NCBI RefSeq assembly: GCF_947623445.1
Contig: NC_135243.1
Span: 17,306,479 to 17,370,478, forward strand
Direction: 5' to 3'
Source of the DNA: Clavelina lepadiformis
Taxonomy: Eukaryota > Chordata > Ascidiacea > Aplousobranchia > Clavelinidae
DNA: 64,000 bases
Below the pieces are notes generated by a model. It made no database searches, was not told the origin of the DNA, and worked only from the letters and a program-made list of their open reading frames with translations. The position numbers and the translations under genes were made by a program. Positions 1 through 8,045 of this stretch are shown piece by piece (position 1 is the stretch's first letter; each line of letters starts with the position of its first letter).

Positions 1-70
1 GACGCTAGGCGCTTGCGCCTGCTCGTTTGAGGGTTGTGCAGCTATTGCAGTACCTGCTGCTTCGGCCCAT
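1..70 (+). ncRNA. U2: U2 snRNA, 3' part cut by the window edge (nt 119-188)
   Basis: The window opens within stem-loop III. Stem-loop IV with its UAUUGCAGUACC loop and the UUCGGCCCAU tail follow. The 5' part lies outside the window. Confidence 0.93.
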
Positions 71-492
71 CTCCCACCCTGGTGGGATACTCTTGTTTGT
101 ATTAAAGTAGTCTGAGGAAAAGAAGAAGAGGAGGAGAAGGAGGGGAAAAAAAAAAAAAAAAAAAAGAAGACGATGGGCGGATGGATTGATCGATGTCAAA
201 CGATCGATTAATGTCTATGGGATAAATGTTGTACACCTGCGTCACGGGTAAAATGAGAAATTGACTGTCGGCCCTGTGTGACAGCAGGAATGGTTTGATA
301 AAATGGATAAATCCCCGATTTATCTTGTGAAAGTTTCTTCAAGTCAACTGTGCTGCTGCTGCTGTTACTACATTTGTTGTGAGTACTAATGAAAGCGATC
401 GTTTTAGGGTATTTCCCAGTTTGATAGCAAAAAGCTGAAAAATGCAAGAAATGGCCTCCACGGGATAGACACAAAATATCTCCACTGTCACG

Positions 493-532
493 GTCCAATA
501 ACCATCAAGCAGCAAATCATGTGACTGGGCGG
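493..532 (+). promoter_or_regulatory. Candidate distal element: CCAAT, octamer-like, E-box, GC-box
   Basis: TCCAAT lies near -175. AGCAAATCATGTGAC (about -158 to -144) combines an octamer-like core with a CATGTG E-box. GGGCGG follows. Distal elements of snRNA genes typically combine octamer, Sp1 and E-box/USF sites, so the cluster is plausible, but no binding is shown. Confidence 0.3.
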
Positions 533-606
533 CGGCCAGAAGATTGTCGTCTGTCTGCTGGCTGGTTGAGTTCGTCAGTTTGGCGTCTTGTGGCGGGCGA
601 TATAGG

Positions 607-625
607 AACGTTTGGAGGTCGAGGA
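607..625 (+). promoter_or_regulatory. Candidate proximal sequence element region (about -62 to -44)
   Basis: snRNA genes carry a PSE near -55, bound by SNAPc. This stretch (AACGTTTGGAGGTCGAGGA) is in the right place but does not match the vertebrate consensus, so the call rests on position only. Confidence 0.25.
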
Positions 626-640
626 GGATTTTGAGAAGAA

Positions 641-646
641 TAAAAA
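641..646 (+). promoter_or_regulatory. TATA-like element of the U2 promoter (-28)
   Basis: TAAAAA starts 28 bp upstream of U2 nt 1, where a TATA box would sit, and it recurs in every unit. Vertebrate pol II snRNA promoters lack a TATA box, whereas sea urchin U2 genes are known to need one. The spacing supports the call; function is inferred. Confidence 0.5.
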
Positions 647-668
647 GAGTCCGGGAAGATTTAGAGGT

Positions 669-856
669 ATCGCTTCTCGGCTCTCAAGAGCTAAGATCAA
701 GTGTAGTATCTGTTCTTCTCAGTTTAATCCCTGGGACGCAGTTCATTGAACTGCTCTTCGATTAAACGGATTTTTGAACGGTGAACGACGCTAGGCGCTT
801 GCGCCTGCTCGTTTGAGGGTTGTGCAGCTATTGCAGTACCTGCTGCTTCGGCCCAT
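669..856 (+). ncRNA. U2: U2 spliceosomal snRNA, first complete copy
   Basis: RNA component of the U2 snRNP, which pairs with the intron branch site and with U6 in the spliceosome. Reading from nt 1: the universal 5' end AUCGCUUCUCGG; stem-loop I (GGCUC/GAGCU); GUAGUA branch-site-recognition element at nt 35-40; stem IIa (nt 49-54 UCUCAG with 63-68 CUGGGA); stem IIb (70-76 GCAGUUC with 80-86 GAACUGC); Sm site AUUUUUG at 102-108; stem-loop III with a perfect AGGCGC/GCGCCU helix at 125-138; stem-loop IV (GCAGC/GCUGC, 156-178) around the conserved loop that binds the U2A'/U2B'' proteins. Length 188 nt is typical. IIa, IIb, III and IV differ from vertebrate U2 but every helix is preserved, which argues for a functional gene. 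The 3' end is uncertain by about 10 nt because a 16-nt inverted repeat follows it. Confidence 0.97.
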
Positions 857-857
857 C

Positions 858-873
858 TCCCACCCTGGTGGGA
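858..873 (+). terminator. Inverted repeat at the U2 3' end
   Basis: TCCCACCCTGGTGGGA pairs with itself (7 bp on each side) directly after the predicted mature 3' end. It could be the 3' extension of pre-U2 or a final hairpin of a slightly longer mature RNA. It recurs in every unit. Confidence 0.4.
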
Positions 874-880
874 TACTCTT

Positions 881-900
881 GTTTGTATTAAAGTAGTCTG
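881..900 (+). terminator. snRNA 3' box
   Basis: GTTTGTATTAAAGTAGTCTG resembles the 3' box consensus GTTTN(0-3)AAARNNAGA, with a slightly longer gap. It lies about 25 nt after the U2 end. In snRNA genes this element directs Integrator cleavage of the nascent transcript. Each unit carries one, for example at 95-114 and 1667-1686. Confidence 0.55.
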
Positions 901-956
901 AGGAAAAGAAGAAGAGGAGGAGAAGGAGGGGAAAAAAAAAAAAAAAAAAAAGAAGA
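900..956 (+). repeat. 57-nt polypurine run ending in A20 and GAAGA
   Basis: An uninterrupted run of G and A directly downstream of the 3' box, including A20 at 932-951. It is the same length in all units. Human RNU2 units also carry a simple-sequence tract (CT) downstream of the gene, so such tracts beside U2 genes have precedent. Confidence 0.85.
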
Positions 957-1454
957 CGATGGGCGGATGGATTGATCGATGTCAAACGATCGATTAATGT
1001 CTATGGGATAAATGTTGTACACCTGCGTCACGGGTAAAATGAGAAATTGACTGTCGGCCCTGTGTGACAGCAGGAATGGTTTGATAAAATGGATAAATCC
1101 CCGATTTATCTTGTGAAAGTTTCTTCAAGTCAACTGTGCTGCTGCTGCTGTTACTACATTTGTTGTGAGTACTAATGAAAGCGATCGTTTTAGGGTATTT
1201 CCCAGTTTGATAGCAAAAAGCTGAAAAATGCAAGAAATGGCCTCCACGGGATAGACACAAAATATCTCCACTGTCACGGTCCAATAACCATCAAGCAGCA
1301 AATCATGTGACTGGGCGGCGGCCAGAAGATTGTCGTCTGTCTGCTGGCTGGTTGAGTTCGTCAGTTTGGCGTCTTGTGGCGGGCGATATAGGAACGTTTG
1401 GAGGTCGAGGAGGATTTTGAGAAGAATAAAAAGAGTCCGGGAAGATTTAGAGGT

Positions 1455-1642
1455 ATCGCTTCTCGGCTCTCAAGAGCTAAGATCAAGTGTAGTATCTGTT
1501 CTTCTCAGTTTAATCCCTGGGACGCAGTTCATTGAACTGCTCTTCGATTAAACGGATTTTTGAACGGTGAACGACGCTAGGCGCTTGCGCCTGCTCGTTT
1601 GAGGGTTGTGCAGCTATTGCAGTACCTGCTGCTTCGGCCCAT
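1455..1642 (+). ncRNA. U2: U2 snRNA
   Basis: Intact copy, unit 2 of the window, downstream of a type A spacer. Confidence 0.97.
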
Positions 1643-2240
1643 CTCCCACCCTGGTGGGATACTCTTGTTTGTATTAAAGTAGTCTGAGGAAAAGAAGAAG
1701 AGGAGGAGAAGGAGGGGAAAAAAAAAAAAAAAAAAAAGAAGACGATGGGCGGATGGATTGATCGATGTCAAACGATCGATTAATGTCTATGGGATAAATG
1801 TTGTACACCTGCGTCACGGGTAAAATGAGAAATTGACTGTCGGCCCTGTGTGACAGCAGGAATGGTTTGATAAAATGGATAAATCCCCGATTTATCTTGT
1901 GAAAGTTTCTTCAAGTCAACTGTGCTGCTGCTGCTGTTACTACATTTGTTGTGAGTACTAATGAAAGCGATCGTTTTAGGGTATTTCCCAGTTTGATAGC
2001 AAAAAGCTGAAAAATGCAAGAAATGGCCTCCACGGGATAGACACAAAATATCTCCACTGTCACGGTCCAATAACCATCAAGCAGCAAATCATGTGACTGG
2101 GCGGCGGCCAGAAGATTGTCGTCTGTCTGCTGGCTGGTTGAGTTCGTCAGTTTGGCGTCTTGTGGCGGGCGATATAGGAACGTTTGGAGGTCGAGGAGGA
2201 TTTTGAGAAGAATAAAAAGAGTCCGGGAAGATTTAGAGGT

Positions 2241-2428
2241 ATCGCTTCTCGGCTCTCAAGAGCTAAGATCAAGTGTAGTATCTGTTCTTCTCAGTTTAAT
2301 CCCTGGGACGCAGTTCATTGAACTGCTCTTCGATTAAACGGATTTTTGAACGGTGAACGACGCTAGGCGCTTGCGCCTGCTCGTTTGAGGGTTGTGCAGC
2401 TATTGCAGTACCTGCTGCTTCGGCCCAT
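2241..2428 (+). ncRNA. U2: U2 snRNA
   Basis: Intact copy, unit 3, type A spacer. Confidence 0.97.
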
Positions 2429-3026
2429 CTCCCACCCTGGTGGGATACTCTTGTTTGTATTAAAGTAGTCTGAGGAAAAGAAGAAGAGGAGGAGAAGGAG
2501 GGGAAAAAAAAAAAAAAAAAAAAGAAGACGATGGGCGGATGGATTGATCGATGTCAAACGATCGATTAATGTCTATGGGATAAATGTTGTACACCTGCGT
2601 CACGGGTAAAATGAGAAATTGACTGTCGGCCCTGTGTGACAGCAGGAATGGTTTGATAAAATGGATAAATCCCCGATTTATCTTGTGAAAGTTTCTTCAA
2701 GTCAACTGTGCTGCTGCTGCTGTTACTACATTTGTTGTGAGTACTAATGAAAGCGATCGTTTTAGGGTATTTCCCAGTTTGATAGCAAAAAGCTGAAAAA
2801 TGCAAGAAATGGCCTCCACGGGATAGACACAAAATATCTCCACTGTCACGGTCCAATAACCATCAAGCAGCAAATCATGTGACTGGGCGGCGGCCAGAAG
2901 ATTGTCGTCTGTCTGCTGGCTGGTTGAGTTCGTCAGTTTGGCGTCTTGTGGCGGGCGATATAGGAACGTTTGGAGGTCGAGGAGGATTTTGAGAAGAATA
3001 AAAAGAGTCCGGGAAGATTTAGAGGT

Positions 3027-3214
3027 ATCGCTTCTCGGCTCTCAAGAGCTAAGATCAAGTGTAGTATCTGTTCTTCTCAGTTTAATCCCTGGGACGCAGT
3101 TCATTGAACTGCTCTTCGATTAAACGGATTTTTGAACGGTGAACGACGCTAGGCGCTTGCGCCTGCTCGTTTGAGGGTTGTGCAGCTATTGCAGTACCTG
3201 CTGCTTCGGCCCAT
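3027..3214 (+). ncRNA. U2: U2 snRNA
   Basis: Intact copy, unit 4, type A spacer. Confidence 0.97.
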
Positions 3215-3812
3215 CTCCCACCCTGGTGGGATACTCTTGTTTGTATTAAAGTAGTCTGAGGAAAAGAAGAAGAGGAGGAGAAGGAGGGGAAAAAAAAAAA
3301 AAAAAAAAAGAAGACGATGGGCGGATGGATTGATCGATGTCAAACGATCGATTAATGTCTATGGGATAAATGTTGTACACCTGCGTCACGGGTAAAATGA
3401 GAAATTGACTGTCGGCCCTGTGTGACAGCAGGAATGGTTTGATAAAATGGATAAATCCCCGATTTATCTTGTGAAAGTTTCTTCAAGTCAACTGTGCTGC
3501 TGCTGCTGTTACTACATTTGTTGTGAGTACTAATGAAAGCGATCGTTTTAGGGTATTTCCCAGTTTGATAGCAAAAAGCTGAAAAATGCAAGAAATGGCC
3601 TCCACGGGATAGACACAAAATATCTCCACTGTCACGGTCCAATAACCATCAAGCAGCAAATCATGTGACTGGGCGGCGGCCAGAAGATTGTCGTCTGTCT
3701 GCTGGCTGGTTGAGTTCGTCAGTTTGGCGTCTTGTGGCGGGCGATATAGGAACGTTTGGAGGTCGAGGAGGATTTTGAGAAGAATAAAAAGAGTCCGGGA
3801 AGATTTAGAGGT

Positions 3813-4000
3813 ATCGCTTCTCGGCTCTCAAGAGCTAAGATCAAGTGTAGTATCTGTTCTTCTCAGTTTAATCCCTGGGACGCAGTTCATTGAACTGCTC
3901 TTCGATTAAACGGATTTTTGAACGGTGAACGACGCTAGGCGCTTGCGCCTGCTCGTTTGAGGGTTGTGCAGCTATTGCAGTACCTGCTGCTTCGGCCCAT
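3813..4000 (+). ncRNA. U2: U2 snRNA
   Basis: Intact copy, unit 5, type A spacer; last intact gene before the first short insertion. Confidence 0.97.
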
Positions 4001-4598
4001 CTCCCACCCTGGTGGGATACTCTTGTTTGTATTAAAGTAGTCTGAGGAAAAGAAGAAGAGGAGGAGAAGGAGGGGAAAAAAAAAAAAAAAAAAAAGAAGA
4101 CGATGGGCGGATGGATTGATCGATGTCAAACGATCGATTAATGTCTATGGGATAAATGTTGTACACCTGCGTCACGGGTAAAATGAGAAATTGACTGTCG
4201 GCCCTGTGTGACAGCAGGAATGGTTTGATAAAATGGATAAATCCCCGATTTATCTTGTGAAAGTTTCTTCAAGTCAACTGTGCTGCTGCTGCTGTTACTA
4301 CATTTGTTGTGAGTACTAATGAAAGCGATCGTTTTAGGGTATTTCCCAGTTTGATAGCAAAAAGCTGAAAAATGCAAGAAATGGCCTCCACGGGATAGAC
4401 ACAAAATATCTCCACTGTCACGGTCCAATAACCATCAAGCAGCAAATCATGTGACTGGGCGGCGGCCAGAAGATTGTCGTCTGTCTGCTGGCTGGTTGAG
4501 TTCGTCAGTTTGGCGTCTTGTGGCGGGCGATATAGGAACGTTTGGAGGTCGAGGAGGATTTTGAGAAGAATAAAAAGAGTCCGGGAAGATTTAGAGGT

Positions 4599-4637
4599 AT
4601 CGCTTCTCGGCTCTCAAGAGCTAAGATCAAGTGTAGT
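4599..4637 (+). pseudogene. U2 snRNA 5' fragment (nt 1-39), split by short insertion 1
   Basis: The promoter and first 39 nt are intact, then the sequence turns into the insertion inside GUAGUA. Transcription from this promoter would read into the SINE-like element. Confidence 0.93.
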
Positions 4638-4929
4638 GGTCCATCAGTTTACTGATGTAGAAAGGGTCTCGGTTGATGCCGCCGAGTTTGGTTCCCTTTC
4701 CCGAACATACCACCTTCCACCTTTCACCGGGGTTTCGGCTTGCCCCTGCTCGTAACACTTGTGAGCAAACGAGAAGTCATTAAGGTTAGGAAATCCCTTG
4801 TCTATCGGAAGATAGGCAGAGGAGACCCCTAGCTCTCTTATACCCCAAATCCTCCACTTGGCAGGGGGGGGGAAGGCGAACGCCGACCTCATCACTGCTC
4901 AATGAAAAAAAAAAAAAAAAAAAAAAAAA
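4638..4929 (+). mobile_element. U2-targeted SINE-like element, copy 1
   Basis: A 292-bp non-coding insertion in the sense direction of U2, between nt 39 and a duplicated nt 33-39, ending in about 25 A bases. The head starts GGTCCATCAG and can form a CATCAG/CTGATG hairpin, then a long helix (GAAAGGG with CCCTTTC enclosing CTCGG/CCGAG). A CTATC-GGAA-GATAG hairpin follows near 4800. The tail has a G8 run, GGCGAACGCC and CTCATCAC. The 3' junction is identical to that of the LINEs in this window, so it was most likely mobilised by U2-specific LINE enzymes. I find no convincing tRNA A/B boxes and cannot name the RNA the head derives from. Its tail does not match the LINEs seen here. Confidence 0.8.
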
Positions 4930-5085
4930 GTGTAGTATCTGTTCTTCTCAGTTTAATCCCTGGGACGCAGTTCATTGAACTGCTCTTCGATTAAACGGAT
5001 TTTTGAACGGTGAACGACGCTAGGCGCTTGCGCCTGCTCGTTTGAGGGTTGTGCAGCTATTGCAGTACCTGCTGCTTCGGCCCAT
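4930..5085 (+). pseudogene. U2 snRNA 3' fragment (nt 33-188)
   Basis: Resumes after the poly(A) of short insertion 1. It keeps GUAGUA and everything downstream but has lost stem-loop I and the adjoining promoter. Confidence 0.93.
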
Positions 5086-5683
5086 CTCCCACCCTGGTGG
5101 GATACTCTTGTTTGTATTAAAGTAGTCTGAGGAAAAGAAGAAGAGGAGGAGAAGGAGGGGAAAAAAAAAAAAAAAAAAAAGAAGACGATGGGCGGATGGA
5201 TTGATCGATGTCAAACGATCGATTAATGTCTATGGGATAAATGTTGTACACCTGCGTCACGGGTAAAATGAGAAATTGACTGTCGGCCCTGTGTGACAGC
5301 AGGAATGGTTTGATAAAATGGATAAATCCCCGATTTATCTTGTGAAAGTTTCTTCAAGTCAACTGTGCTGCTGCTGCTGTTACTACATTTGTTGTGAGTA
5401 CTAATGAAAGCGATCGTTTTAGGGTATTTCCCAGTTTGATAGCAAAAAGCTGAAAAATGCAAGAAATGGCCTCCACGGGATAGACACAAAATATCTCCAC
5501 TGTCACGGTCCAATAACCATCAAGCAGCAAATCATGTGACTGGGCGGCGGCCAGAAGATTGTCGTCTGTCTGCTGGCTGGTTGAGTTCGTCAGTTTGGCG
5601 TCTTGTGGCGGGCGATATAGGAACGTTTGGAGGTCGAGGAGGATTTTGAGAAGAATAAAAAGAGTCCGGGAAGATTTAGAGGT

Positions 5684-5871
5684 ATCGCTTCTCGGCTCTC
5701 AAGAGCTAAGATCAAGTGTAGTATCTGTTCTTCTCAGTTTAATCCCTGGGACGCAGTTCATTGAACTGCTCTTCGATTAAACGGATTTTTGAACGGTGAA
5801 CGACGCTAGGCGCTTGCGCCTGCTCGTTTGAGGGTTGTGCAGCTATTGCAGTACCTGCTGCTTCGGCCCAT
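5684..5871 (+). ncRNA. U2: U2 snRNA
   Basis: Intact copy, unit 7, the only intact gene between short insertion 1 and LINE 1. Confidence 0.97.
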
Positions 5872-6469
5872 CTCCCACCCTGGTGGGATACTCTTGTTTG
5901 TATTAAAGTAGTCTGAGGAAAAGAAGAAGAGGAGGAGAAGGAGGGGAAAAAAAAAAAAAAAAAAAAGAAGACGATGGGCGGATGGATTGATCGATGTCAA
6001 ACGATCGATTAATGTCTATGGGATAAATGTTGTACACCTGCGTCACTGCTAAAATGAGAAATTGACTGTCGGCCCTGTGTGACAGCAGGAATGGTTTGAT
6101 AAAATGGATAAATCCCCGATTTATCTTGTGAAAGTTTCTTCAAGTCAACTGTGCTGCTGCTGCTGTTACTACATTTGTTGTGAGTACTAATGAAAGCGAT
6201 CGTTTTAGGGTATTTCCCAGTTTGATAGCAAAAAGCTGAAAAATGCAAGAAATGGCCTCCACGGGATAGACACAAAATATCTCCACTGTCACGGTCCAAT
6301 AACCATCAAGCAGCAAATCATGTGACTGGGCGGCGGCCAGAAGATTGTCGTCTGTCTGCTGGCTGGTTGAGTTCGTCAGTTTGGCGTCTTGTGGCGGGCG
6401 ATATAGGAACGTTTGGAGGTCGAGGAGGATTTTGAGAAGAATAAAAAGAGTCCGGGAAGATTTAGAGGT

Positions 6470-6513
6470 ATCGCTTCTCGGCTCTCAAGAGCTAAGATCA
6501 AGTGTAGTATCTG
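6470..6513 (+). pseudogene. U2 snRNA 5' fragment (nt 1-44), split by LINE 1
   Basis: Ends after the G of AUCUG; the next base T also fits U2 nt 45. Preceded by a type B spacer. Confidence 0.93.
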
Positions 6514-6514
6514 T

Positions 6515-6950
6515 CGGGTTCGGACGTGTTTTTCGAGCTCCTCAGGTCCAAAACTGTATCTAAGCTAATCTCATCTATTAGGCAGTTTTAGGCAGCCAGT
6601 TATAGTTTAAAATCTTTTTAAACCGATCAGCTAAAACTTTCTCACAGAAAGTTTATTCAGTTATTAGCAAAAAGCTCTTTTTAGAGCTATAGCCAAAAAA
6701 CCGACAAATTTGCCGGCTTTTTTTTCAATCACTCACAGTTCAGGTTCTGGCCTCTCCCAAGTTTTGAAACTTGGTAGATAGGCTGTTTTCACGGTGTAGT
6801 CTCTGGAAAACCTGACCTTTTAACCGTAGGCCTACGTTTAAGTGCCTTTTCAAGGCTTCTTGAACCTAGACCTTCTAGGCCTAACTTGCACCCATTTTCC
6901 CGCCATTATTCTGAGGGAAACCCCCATTTATCAAACCATAGAAATCAATT
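6515..6950 (+). other. LINE 1 5' UTR
   Basis: Starts CGGGTTCGGACG, a 5' end shared by all three LINEs. It contains GGAC...GTCC pairing (6521-6550), an AAACTTTC/GAAAGTTT hairpin (about 6634-6653), an AGCTCT/AGAGCT hairpin (about 6673-6688) and GCCGGC with T8 (6712-6725). There is no coding sequence. The hairpins recur in LINE 3, which suggests selection on RNA structure or promoter function. Confidence 0.7.
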
Positions 6951-8003
6951 ATGGTGTTTTTTAAACAAACGCGTACGCTTCTGTGCCATTTTGACAAGGA
7001 AGAAGTTTCTGAAACATTTGATATAACCACATTTATGGAGCTGTTCACAGATGACGGTCCCTTATGCTACCTATCGCAAAACATCTTTGGCATGACCCAA
7101 GTGAATTATAAAGAGCAGATTTACTCAATTACATTCAAATCAGATGACGACTCCAAACATCTCATAAAACAGATGAAAACAAAATTCGCAATGCAACAAG
7201 TTATAACCAAAACAAATGGTGCTTCGTTCTCCATGTGGGTGGAGGAACCAGCTCCTCCTCCGACCACGGTCACGCTGTACCCGGTCCCCCTCGACATCCC
7301 AGATGAGGAGATCATTCATCTTGTCCAATCCAGAAACTGGGGCAATCTACGAAGATACAAATTTGGTTCACACAAGGGTTTCCCTCAATTTCATAATGAA
7401 TATCTTCACATTCAAATAGACGAACTCAAAGAAGACCTACTTCCTAATCAAATCTTCATCAACGGGCAAGCCGTATCAATTTCTCTTCCGGGATCTCCTA
7501 TCCTGAAATGTGCTTACTGCAGAAACTTCGGTCACCGAATCGAAACCTGCAAAAAAATAAAAAATAAAAAGCAACCCTCCGCCTCAGGCAATTCTGCTCT
7601 CTCCCCTAACTCAACATGGGGAAATAAACAAAAAACATCCAAACAAACCTCTACATCATCCACTGGTCCGACGGATCAACCCAACCCTCAAGCAACGCCT
7701 CCAGTTACAGTTACAGAAGAAGAAAAAGAAGAAAAAAAAGACCCCGCACCAGAACAAACCCAAACAAGATCCAAAACACCCAAAATTCATGCCACCACCG
7801 CCATTGTTAATTCAGAAACCGAAAAACCATCCACTTCAGACGAGTCCAACAGCTCTACTGACTTTCAGACTGTCTCTCCACTAGACACCTCCGAAGCCGA
7901 AAGGCAGCTGAAAGGATCTCAAGGAAAACGCTCCCCCATTCACAATCCAACAACTTCGAAGAAATTGAAACATGGGAGTAAACCCAAAAGCAAGAAATCT
8001 TAA
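6951..8003 (+). CDS. LINE 1 ORF1, nucleic-acid-binding protein (CCHC)
   Basis: 350 aa. ORF1 proteins of L1/Tx1-type LINEs coat the element RNA and act as chaperones in the retrotransposition particle. Residues 1-100 and 101-182 each look like alternating strands and helices compatible with RRM-like folds (inference). A CX2CX4HX4C knuckle follows (C187, C190, H195, C200). The C-terminal third (about 205-350) is low-complexity and rich in Ser, Thr, Pro, Lys and Glu, ending in a basic patch. The start is chosen because MVFFKQTRTL is shared with LINE 2 and nearly so with LINE 3, and because A at -3 and G at +4 give a good initiation context. It is in the same frame as ORF2 but separated from it by two stops. 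I see no internal break. Confidence 0.9.
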   Translation: MVFFKQTRTLLCHFDKEEVSETFDITTFMELFTDDGPLCYLSQNIFGMTQVNYKEQIYSITFKSDDDSKHLIKQMKTKFAMQQVITKTNGASFSMWVEEPAPPPTTVTLYPVPLDIPDEEIIHLVQSRNWGNLRRYKFGSHKGFPQFHNEYLHIQIDELKEDLLPNQIFINGQAVSISLPGSPILKCAYCRNFGHRIETCKKIKNKKQPSASGNSALSPNSTWGNKQKTSKQTSTSSTGPTDQPNPQATPPVTVTEEEKEEKKDPAPEQTQTRSKTPKIHATTAIVNSETEKPSTSDESNSSTDFQTVSPLDTSEAERQLKGSQGKRSPIHNPTTSKKLKHGSKPKSKKS

Positions 8004-8045
8004 ACACGCATACCAAGAACATTTTGTATCAGGTAACTAAATCCG

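Larger units (their letters stand above)
857..1454. other. U2 intergenic spacer, described for one unit
   Basis: This 598-bp spacer recurs in every unit. In order it holds a 16-nt inverted repeat, a 3' box, a purine run ending in A20 and GAAGA, an ATCGAT-rich patch, the A/B variant site (1032-1034 here), a 7-bp inverted repeat (GATAAAT/ATTTATC, 1091-1109), a short CTG run (about 1137-1151), a CCAAT box, an octamer/E-box/GC-box cluster and the U2 promoter. I see no protein gene and no other RNA gene in it. Short open frames on both strands lack codon structure and are not supported. Confidence 0.8.
1..4637 (+). repeat. U2 snRNA tandem array, block 1 (six units)
   Basis: Tandem 786-bp units, all in the same orientation. 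The block opens inside a U2 gene at U2 nt 119 and ends where a SINE-like element enters the sixth U2 start. All six spacers are type A, meaning GGG at unit positions 246-248. The period is exactly 786 bp throughout, including a 20-A homopolymer in each spacer. Each unit holds U2 RNA, a 3' box, a 57-nt pure purine run, about 340 bp of spacer with no recognised gene, and the upstream U2 promoter. Confidence 0.97.
4930..6514 (+). repeat. U2 snRNA tandem array, block 2 (two units)
   Basis: Resumes at U2 nt 33 after the first short insertion. It contains one intact U2 gene and the start of a second, which LINE 1 interrupts. The first spacer is type A and the second is type B, with TGC replacing GGG at 6032-6058. 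Confidence 0.97.

Noticed and set aside
349-363. CTG trinucleotide run as an expanding microsatellite
   Set aside because: Only about five repeats and identical in all units.
5-498. Open frames of 64 and 96 codons on the minus strand of every unit
   Set aside because: They run across U2 RNA, the poly(A) run and the spacer. The run of Phe is just the antisense A20. Repetition of the unit explains their recurrence; there is no domain or codon signal.
544-765. 73-codon open frame on the plus strand of every unit
   Set aside because: It covers the U2 promoter and the first half of the U2 RNA, which is a non-coding gene. No protein evidence.
4640-4700. tRNA-derived SINE head
   Set aside because: A GGTTGATGCC stretch recalls a B box but has mismatches and is too close to any A box candidate.
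4640-4712. Hammerhead ribozyme at the SINE head (CTGATG followed by a helix)
   Set aside because: CUGAUGA and GAAA core elements are not both present, and the second copy lacks GAAA at the expected place.
4644-4895. Open frames in the SINE-like elements
   Set aside because: Short, not conserved between the three copies, and across structured RNA-like sequence.
4861-4895. SINE tail as antisense of the U1 3' end
   Set aside because: A resemblance around GCGAACGC is short and interrupted; not enough to claim derivation.
6515-6600. HDV-like self-cleaving ribozyme at the LINE 5' end, as in R2
   Set aside because: I could not fit the nested pseudoknot by hand. The conserved 5' end is reported as an observation only.
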